Of a stretch of DNA of 64,000 nucleotides, positions 58,762 through 64,000 are shown piece after piece. Positions within the stretch are counted from its first letter, which is position 1. Each line of letters starts with the position of its first letter. Under the pieces are notes generated by a model that saw only the letters and a list, made by a program, of their open reading frames with translations, was not told the origin of the DNA and made no database searches. Source of the DNA: Myxococcota bacterium. GTDB lineage: Bacteria; Myxococcota_A; UBA9160; UBA6930. The position numbers and the translations under genes are program-made. The stretch covers positions 62,001-126,000 of the forward strand of contig JANQOX010000015.1 in the NCBI GenBank assembly GCA_028285625.1, in the 5' to 3' direction.

Positions 58762-61743
58762 ATGATCCACCTGGCGGTGATGCTGTCCGGGCTCGGCGGC
58801 CTTCTGGCCGAGCTCGTCTGGGTACGTCGCTTCGGGTTGCTGCTGGGCAACACGAGCGAAGCCTCGTCGATGGTGATCGGGTTCTACCTGCTCGGCCTGG
58901 GCGTGGGCGGCTTGCTCGTCCCCATTGCCGGCCGCCGGGTGGGGCAGCCACTGCGAGCAGCCGGCGCCATCTACGTGACGGTCGCCGTGGTGCTGATGCT
59001 GCTCGACCAGGGCCTGCGGCGAATCGAGCCCATGTCGGCCTTGGCCGGGTTCTCGCTCTTGCCCGTGTTCATCGGCATCCCCACCGTCATGATGGGGCTC
59101 GCCTTCCCGCTGGTGTTCTCGGGGCTCGCGCCCGGCGGGCATCGCGTCGCCGTCGGCCTGGTGGTGGCCGCGAACCTGCTCGGGTCGCTCGTCGGCACGG
59201 CCCTCGGCGCCAACTGGTGGCTCCCCGACTTCGGCTTCGCCACGAGCGTGGCGATTGCGGCAGGCGCCTACCTGCTGGCGGGCGGTCTGCTGCTGGTGGT
59301 GCCGGTCGCGCGCGACACCGAGCCGTCCGAAGCGGGCGAAGCGGCCAGTGGCTTCGGTGCGCCCGATCTCTCGGGGCTTGGGCCGGCCGCCGTGGCTGCG
59401 GCGCTCTCGGGCCTGCTGGTGGTGTCGCTCCAACTCTTGCTGCTGCGCCGCCTGCCCTTCTTCCTGGAAGGGTTCCAGCCCACGCTGTCGGGCGTGTTGG
59501 CCACCGTGCTGCTCGGGCTCACGCTCGGTTCTGCGATCGGGACCGGGGTGCTGGGGCGGCTGTTCGGCCCGCGTGCCATGGCGGCAGCCCTGGCGCTGGC
59601 CGTGCTCTGCATGGCGCTCGGTCTGCAGGAGCACGTGGTGCCCGCGATTGCGGCGCTGCCCATCACCACCGACCTGGGTCTCCACGCGCGCATCTGGCTC
59701 GCCGCCGCCGTGGCGGGCGGGCCCGCCTGCCTGCTGCTGGGCGCCGTGGTGCCGCTCGGCGTCTCACGTTTCGAAGACCCCGCCACGCGATCGGTCGCGG
59801 CGGGGCGCCTCTTCTTCTGGCAGGGCGTGGGTTCGATCGGGGGCTCGCTGCTGATCGGCCACGCGTTGCCGGCGCTCTGGCCCGCGGGCTTCTTCGTGGC
59901 GACGCCCATGGTCGTGGGCGTCTTCGTGCTGGTGGGTCTCGCGGGGCAGTTGCGCACCCCGGTGCTCGCCGGGGGCGTGGCGGCGGTGCTGGCAGCCGGC
60001 TTCCTGGGCATCAGTGGCCCCGGAACCCCGAGAGACCCCCAGCCGCCGCTCGAAGCGCCCACCGCCGCGCGTGGGCAGGAGCTTCGCTTTCTCGCACACG
60101 CCACCGACTCGGTGGTGACGGCGTCGGTGGCGTACGACCGCAGCCGCCACAGCATGGTGCTCTACACCAACGAGTTCCGCGCCACGGAGACCGGGCCGTT
60201 CGCCGACTACATGAAGGTGCTGGGTCACCTGCCGTTCCTGCTGACCGAACGCCTCGACCACGTGGCCGTGATCGCGTTCGGTACCGGCACGACTGCGCGC
60301 TCGGTGGTGACCTGGCCCGAGCCCGGGTTGGTCTCGCTGGTCGAGATCTCCGAGGCCGTGATCGGCATGGCTCCGCAGTTCGACGGAGAGGGGCCGCTCG
60401 ATGCGCCCGAGACGCCCGCCTTCCTCGAAGACCCGCGCACGCGGGTACACATCAACGACGGCCGGCGCTTCCTGGCCGTGCAGCCCGACGACTCGCTCGA
60501 CCTGGTGACCATGGAGCCGCTGCTGCCCTACGCACCGGGCACGGCCTTCCTCTACACGGCCGACTTCTACGCCATCGCCAACCGCGTGCTGCGGCCCGGC
60601 GGGCTGCTCGTGCAGTGGGTGCCCACCCATGCGTTGCCTCCCGCCTACTTCGACACGCTGCTCGCCACCTTCGACCGCAGCTTCGAGCACACCTCGGTCT
60701 GGTTCGTGGACGGAGCGACGCTGCTGGTGGGGTCGATGACGCCGCACCTGGCCGATCCCGAGACGTTGGCCGGGCGTCTGGCGCGCGCGCCGGAAGAGGC
60801 GCGCATTGCGCTGCACGAGGCCGGCATCGCCAACGGCGCCGACCTCGAAGTGGCGCTGCTCGGTACGCGCATCGATCAGGTGCTGAGCGATGCACCCGAC
60901 CTGCGCGACGACCGTCCCTTCGTCGAACGCGTGGGCATCTGGAAGTACGACCGCAGTCATCTGCTCTTCCATCGCCCCAACTACGAGGTGCTGCGGCGCA
61001 TCGCCGAGGCTGGCACCGAGGCCGGGTGGGACCGCCGCGCCGTGCGCGAGGCGCGCATGGATCGCGTGGCCGCGGCGCACCACCTGAAGGAGGCGAGCAT
61101 CGGTGCGGCCGCGCTCGAGAATTCGCGCGAAGCTGCGCGGCGGCTGGCCCACGCCCGGCGCGCGTTGCCCGAGAGCGTGTTGCTCCAGGTGGAAGAGACC
61201 CTGGCGCAGCGCTTCACCCGCGCCAACGAGATGACCACGGTCGGCCCCCTGCGCGCCGGTCGCATCGCGCGCGACCAACTGGAGCGCGACAGCGGCTCGG
61301 CCATCTTCGTGGCGTCGCGGGCGCTCGCCACGTCGGGCGATGCCCCGGTGCTCGAGCCCGAGCGCGCCTCGGCCCAGGCCGTGGCACTCGAGCCCACCTT
61401 CTTCCGCTCGCCCCCGTTCTTCCTGGACCATCTGCCGCGTCCCGAGAGAGAGCGCAGCCCGCTCGAAGACATGGGTCACCTGCCCCAAGGCCGGGCGCTG
61501 GCCGAAGCCGCCACGGGCGACGACCCCCTGGGCGCGGCCCTGCGCGGCCCCTACCGCGTGCGCAGCGCGCGCGCGCTGATCGACGTCCTGGGCGAGCGCC
61601 CGCTGTCGCCGGAAGAGCACTGGGCCCTGCGTCCGCTGCTCGACCCCGAACTGCTGCGCCTGGCCCGGCAAGCGGTGAGCGCCCGGGGAGGCGACCCGAC
61701 GACCGAGATCGATCCCCTGGTCCGCCCCGACATCGCTCCCTAG
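58762..61743 (+). CDS. fused membrane protein/spermidine synthase-like protein
   Basis: A 993-residue protein. The first ~420 residues hold about 12 to 14 hydrophobic segments; then a Rossmann domain (about residues 450-680) resembles spermidine synthase, with FGTGTTARSVV as the SAM/dcSAM loop, INDGRRFL as the acidic motif and YTADFYAIANRVLRPGG. The last ~280 residues are helical and unlike spermidine synthase. Such fused proteins are widespread but their reaction is unknown; they may add aminopropyl groups or methyl groups to an exported substrate. It forms a run with the octahaem cytochrome and the small membrane protein. Confidence 0.82.
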   Translation: MIHLAVMLSGLGGLLAELVWVRRFGLLLGNTSEASSMVIGFYLLGLGVGGLLVPIAGRRVGQPLRAAGAIYVTVAVVLMLLDQGLRRIEPMSALAGFSLLPVFIGIPTVMMGLAFPLVFSGLAPGGHRVAVGLVVAANLLGSLVGTALGANWWLPDFGFATSVAIAAGAYLLAGGLLLVVPVARDTEPSEAGEAASGFGAPDLSGLGPAAVAAALSGLLVVSLQLLLLRRLPFFLEGFQPTLSGVLATVLLGLTLGSAIGTGVLGRLFGPRAMAAALALAVLCMALGLQEHVVPAIAALPITTDLGLHARIWLAAAVAGGPACLLLGAVVPLGVSRFEDPATRSVAAGRLFFWQGVGSIGGSLLIGHALPALWPAGFFVATPMVVGVFVLVGLAGQLRTPVLAGGVAAVLAAGFLGISGPGTPRDPQPPLEAPTAARGQELRFLAHATDSVVTASVAYDRSRHSMVLYTNEFRATETGPFADYMKVLGHLPFLLTERLDHVAVIAFGTGTTARSVVTWPEPGLVSLVEISEAVIGMAPQFDGEGPLDAPETPAFLEDPRTRVHINDGRRFLAVQPDDSLDLVTMEPLLPYAPGTAFLYTADFYAIANRVLRPGGLLVQWVPTHALPPAYFDTLLATFDRSFEHTSVWFVDGATLLVGSMTPHLADPETLAGRLARAPEEARIALHEAGIANGADLEVALLGTRIDQVLSDAPDLRDDRPFVERVGIWKYDRSHLLFHRPNYEVLRRIAEAGTEAGWDRRAVREARMDRVAAAHHLKEASIGAAALENSREAARRLAHARRALPESVLLQVEETLAQRFTRANEMTTVGPLRAGRIARDQLERDSGSAIFVASRALATSGDAPVLEPERASAQAVALEPTFFRSPPFFLDHLPRPERERSPLEDMGHLPQGRALAEAATGDDPLGAALRGPYRVRSARALIDVLGERPLSPEEHWALRPLLDPELLRLARQAVSARGGDPTTEIDPLVRPDIAP

Positions 61744-61780
61744 GCCCCACCTCCTCGCGTCGCCTTCTGCGGGGCGGGTG

Positions 61781-61786
61781 TACTCT
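61781..61786 (+). promoter_or_regulatory. candidate -10 (TACTCT), near-leaderless MBL gene
   Basis: TACTCT is followed by eight bases and the ATG at 61795, with no Shine-Dalgarno. Confidence 0.4.
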
Positions 61787-61794
61787 GGCCAGCG

Positions 61795-62754
61795 ATGCGA
61801 AAGCTGCTCATCGCGCTGGTGCTCCTGAGCTCGCTGCTCGGGCTCGCGTTCTGGAACCGGCACACGCTGATCGTGGCTGCGGTGCGTGCGTCCGGGCCGC
61901 CGGAGCTACTCGAGCCCAACGACGAGGGTCCGGGCACCCGCTGGGTGGACGACTACTTCACCGTGAAGGCGATCGATCCTCACACCTTCGCGATCGGCGA
62001 GCCGCGCTACTACCAGCAGAACTACAGCTACCTGATCCTGGGCGAGACGCGCGCCCTGCTGTTCGACGCGGGCCCGGGGGTTCGCGACATCCGCAGCGTG
62101 GTCGATTCGCTGACCGACCTGCCGGTCACGTTCTTGCCCTCCCACTTCCACTACGACCACGTGGGCAATACGGTCGTGTTCGATCGGGTCGCCGTGGTGG
62201 ACCTGCCGTACCTGCGCCGCCGGGCACCCGACGGACGATTGCTCCTGCTCGGGTCCGAGCACATGGGTTTCGCCGAGGCCTTCGATGCGCCGACCCTGGT
62301 GGTGGACGACTGGGTGGCACCGGGTGAGTCGATCGACCTCGGGGGCCGGATGCTGCGCGTGCTTCACACGCCGGGCCACAGCCTCGACTCGATCTCGCTG
62401 CTCGACGCATCGTCCGGCCAGGCGTTCAGTGGCGACTTCGTGATCCCCGGCCCGTTGTTCGCGTTCCTGCCGAATAGCGGAATGGGCGACTACCTCATGG
62501 GCGCCGAGAACGTGCTCGCTGCGGCACCCACGCACACCCGCATCTACGCCGCCCACCGCATGGCGCCGCCCGGGGTTCCCGAGGTGGGCCTCGGCGACGT
62601 CGCCGATCTCCGCGACGCCCTGGTCGAGATCCGGGAGGGCGTGCGCGACGGGAGCGGCGCCTACCCCGTCATCTACCCCGTGAACGAGCGCATCGAGCTC
62701 TGGGCCGACCCCGCCTGGCTCCAGCGGTGGGAGCCTTCGCCGCTGGGCGACTGA
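61795..62754 (+). CDS. exported or membrane-anchored metallo-beta-lactamase-fold protein
   Basis: A 319-residue MBL-fold hydrolase with an N-terminal hydrophobic segment (LLIALVLLSSLLGLAF), so anchored in or exported across the inner membrane. The metal motif is SHFHYDHVGN, with HTPGHSLDS and SGDFVIPG as later ligands and YAAHR near the end. The substrate is unknown. It follows the spermidine-synthase-like gene by 51 bases but has its own promoter signal. It differs from the MBL protein at 42142, which has no membrane segment. Confidence 0.83.
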   Translation: MRKLLIALVLLSSLLGLAFWNRHTLIVAAVRASGPPELLEPNDEGPGTRWVDDYFTVKAIDPHTFAIGEPRYYQQNYSYLILGETRALLFDAGPGVRDIRSVVDSLTDLPVTFLPSHFHYDHVGNTVVFDRVAVVDLPYLRRRAPDGRLLLLGSEHMGFAEAFDAPTLVVDDWVAPGESIDLGGRMLRVLHTPGHSLDSISLLDASSGQAFSGDFVIPGPLFAFLPNSGMGDYLMGAENVLAAAPTHTRIYAAHRMAPPGVPEVGLGDVADLRDALVEIREGVRDGSGAYPVIYPVNERIELWADPAWLQRWEPSPLGD

Positions 62755-62775
62755 AGGGGGCGAGCACCCGGGCTC

Positions 62776-63321
62776 TCAGGTCCGGGGTCTGGTCTTCTCG
62801 AAGCGAGGACCGCCGGGTACGAACCAGCCCGCCTTCTTGCGCACCATCGGGGAAGGGTCGTCGCTATGCGCGCGTTCGAGCGCGTGCAGCGCCGCGGGCT
62901 CGGTGTGCACGTACCGCGCAACCACTTCGACGGCCATGGCGCGCACGTGATAGGAGGGGTCACTCTCGAGGATCGCGACCGCCGGGGGCAACACCTCGCC
63001 CGCATGGGGCGGCTCGGTGCCTTCCTTGCAGCGATCGCACGCGATGGCGTGCAGCGTGTGGGCGCGTACGCGACCGTCCGGGTCTTCGAGCATGGCGATC
63101 AGGGCCGACCAGGACGTCTCGTCCACGAGGTGGTCGAGGGCACGCGCGCAGTGCATCCGCACCTCGGGGTGGTCGTGGTCGAGCCCCGCACGCACGGCCG
63201 GTAGGGCCTCCGGGCCGAACCCCACGAGCCGATGGAACGCCTGCTTCGCCCGCACGGGATCGGCGAGATAGCCGACCAGCCCGGCGCAATCGGCAGCGTC
63301 TACACTCGGATCGGTCGGCAT
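62776..63321 (-). CDS. HEAT-repeat protein
   Basis: A 181-residue protein made of HEAT-like helical repeats, for example HPEVRMHCARALDHLV, DGRVRAHTLHAIACD, SYHVRAMAVEVVARYV and SPMVRKKAGWFV, each with the typical VRxxAxxAL pattern. Such proteins are scaffolds or, in some cases, lyase-like; no catalytic residues are evident. It has its own TAGGCT-N6-ATG start signal and stands alone, convergent with the MBL gene. Confidence 0.82.
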   Translation of the reverse strand: MPTDPSVDAADCAGLVGYLADPVRAKQAFHRLVGFGPEALPAVRAGLDHDHPEVRMHCARALDHLVDETSWSALIAMLEDPDGRVRAHTLHAIACDRCKEGTEPPHAGEVLPPAVAILESDPSYHVRAMAVEVVARYVHTEPAALHALERAHSDDPSPMVRKKAGWFVPGGPRFEKTRPRT

Positions 63322-63327
63322 GGCGAG

Positions 63328-63333
63328 AGCCTA
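63328..63333 (-). promoter_or_regulatory. candidate -10 (TAGGCT), leaderless HEAT-repeat gene
   Basis: TAGGCT on the minus strand, six bases (CTCGCC), then the ATG at 63321. Confidence 0.5.
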
Positions 63334-63375
63334 ACGAGCTACCCTACCCGCTGCTTCCGTCTCGCGAGGCTGAGC

Positions 63376-64000
63376 ATGGCGCTTCGGATCTGGCTGCACG
63401 AGGGCCACGATGGCGACCCGGGCGTGGTGGCGCTGGGTCTCGACCACCTGGGGTTCGCGACCTACGGCGAGTCCGCCGAGGCCGTGCTGGCGCGGGTGCC
63501 CGAGCGGTTCGACGACTACGCACGTTGGCGTGGCCGGGCCGGACTGCCGGTGGCGCTCGGCGATCGCACGGTCGAGGTGGTGGATGCGCGGGCGGGCGGC
63601 GAGATCGCGTTCGCCCACGACTGCGAGCCTTCCTCGCCAGCGGAGGTGTCGCTGGCCATGGCACTGCTCGCGCGCACGCGCGTCGATCTGCTGGCGCGGG
63701 TCGAACCCGCGCCGCCGGCCGCGCTGGCGTGGGACCCGCCCTACCGCCGCTTCGCCGAGTGGGCCGACTGGCGTACGATCCGCGCGAACCTCGCGCACGT
63801 GGCCAACGGCGAGACGCACTACTACCTACGCAATCTGGGCCACGAGCCGCTCGCGCAACCCGCGCAGCCCGACGACGACTGGCGCGCCTACCTGCCGCGC
63901 ATGCGGGCCGAGTGCATCGGCTTTCTCGAGACGCTCGCGGTCTCCGACGACCTGCTGCGGCACCGCACGCTCGACCTGGGCCACGGCGAGGAGACCTGGA
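63376..64000 (+). CDS. DinB-like four-helix protein, 3'-truncated by the window
   Basis: The window ends inside this gene; 208 codons are seen from the ATG. The first ~60 residues (LRIWLHEGHDGDPGVVALGL) resemble a small N-terminal domain found ahead of DinB-like proteins, and WRTIRANLAHVANGETHYYL looks like a DinB-superfamily helix with metal-type His residues. The family call is tentative. The upstream TACCCT at 63340-63345 could be its -10; it is divergent from the HEAT-repeat gene. Confidence 0.6.
   Translation, partial: MALRIWLHEGHDGDPGVVALGLDHLGFATYGESAEAVLARVPERFDDYARWRGRAGLPVALGDRTVEVVDARAGGEIAFAHDCEPSSPAEVSLAMALLARTRVDLLARVEPAPPAALAWDPPYRRFAEWADWRTIRANLAHVANGETHYYLRNLGHEPLAQPAQPDDDWRAYLPRMRAECIGFLETLAVSDDLLRHRTLDLGHGEETW

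Noticed and set aside
56260-59685. A very long open frame on the minus strand opposite the cytochrome and spermidine-synthase-like genes
   Set aside because: It is rich in His, Arg and Gln with no domain resemblance and lies opposite well-supported genes. High G+C keeps antisense frames open by chance.
1-64000. CRISPR arrays, tRNA or rRNA genes, insertion sequences
   Set aside because: No regularly spaced repeats, no clover-leaf-like or rRNA-like sequences and no transposase-like proteins were seen. A covariance-model search would settle tRNAs and small RNAs.

Overview
This is one continuous stretch of very GC-rich DNA (roughly 70% G+C) packed with protein-coding genes. I see no rRNA, tRNA, CRISPR array or insertion sequence. 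A lipobox lipoprotein, two PEP-CTERM-type exported proteins and an eight-haem cytochrome point to a Gram-negative bacterium. F420-type luciferase-like oxidoreductases and many acyl-CoA dehydrogenases, CoA ligases and P450s fit an uncultured former-deltaproteobacterial (Myxococcota-like) lineage. The phylum is inference; no marker gene fixes it.

Layout. 0-4 kb (minus): ABC1 kinase, unknown protein, GPH-type transporter. 4-6.7 kb: lipoprotein serine hydrolase and a PEP-CTERM protein. 6.8-13.5 kb: a CoA ligase and fadD3 (minus), divergent from fadE30-ipdF-MaoC hydratase-LLM oxidoreductase (plus). 13.5-20.4 kb: GNAT, old-yellow enzyme and ketosteroid-isomerase-like protein, a second LLM enzyme, GNAT, CoA ligase, aldo/keto reductase, methyltransferase. 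20.4-23.1 kb: a PEP-CTERM protein, a decayed hemerythrin fragment, a membrane protein and two gene-poor gaps. 23.1-34.5 kb: a compact minus-strand run ipdA-ipdB-ipdC-echA20-fadE31-fadE-fadA6-SDR-fadE-SDR-P450-VOC. 34.7-42.1 kb: SGNH protein, two CoA ligases, a DUF35/thiolase-like pair, SnoaL protein, MsrB, 3Fe-4S ferredoxin. 42.1-50.5 kb: MBL hydrolase, EVE protein, two acyl-CoA dehydrogenases, enoyl-CoA hydratase, methyltransferase, SelO, a second P450, a sterol desaturase-family protein. 50.5-64 kb: second GPH transporter, alpha/beta hydrolase, nitroreductase, an ABC transporter, multihaem cytochrome, membrane protein, fused spermidine-synthase-like protein, MBL protein, HEAT-repeat protein, and a gene running off the end.

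How the genes work together. The central theme is steroid catabolism. The 8.4-12.1 kb and 24.8-34.5 kb segments together hold counterparts of most of the mycobacterial KstR2 regulon: FadD3, FadE30, IpdF, EchA20, IpdA, IpdB, IpdC, FadA6, FadE31 and its partners, and the two SDRs equivalent to Rv3548c and Rv3549c. That set degrades the last two steroid rings (C and D) after rings A and B have been removed. The fadD3 <- -> fadE30-ipdF divergence is arranged as in Mycobacterium. P450s, the ferredoxin, the DUF35/thiolase-like pair and the KSI/OYE pair may serve earlier steroid steps. Genes for ring A/B cleavage (kstD, ksh, hsa) are not in the window.

Regulation. Three steroid-type promoters carry the same 18-bp site, ATACGATACG-N3-CGTAT or its reverse complement (10027, 34548, 35787), placed on the -10 region. 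This looks like the operator of an unseen repressor and differs from the mycobacterial KstR2 site. Separately, at least seven genes show TAnnnT followed 6-8 bases later by the start codon, which predicts leaderless mRNAs.
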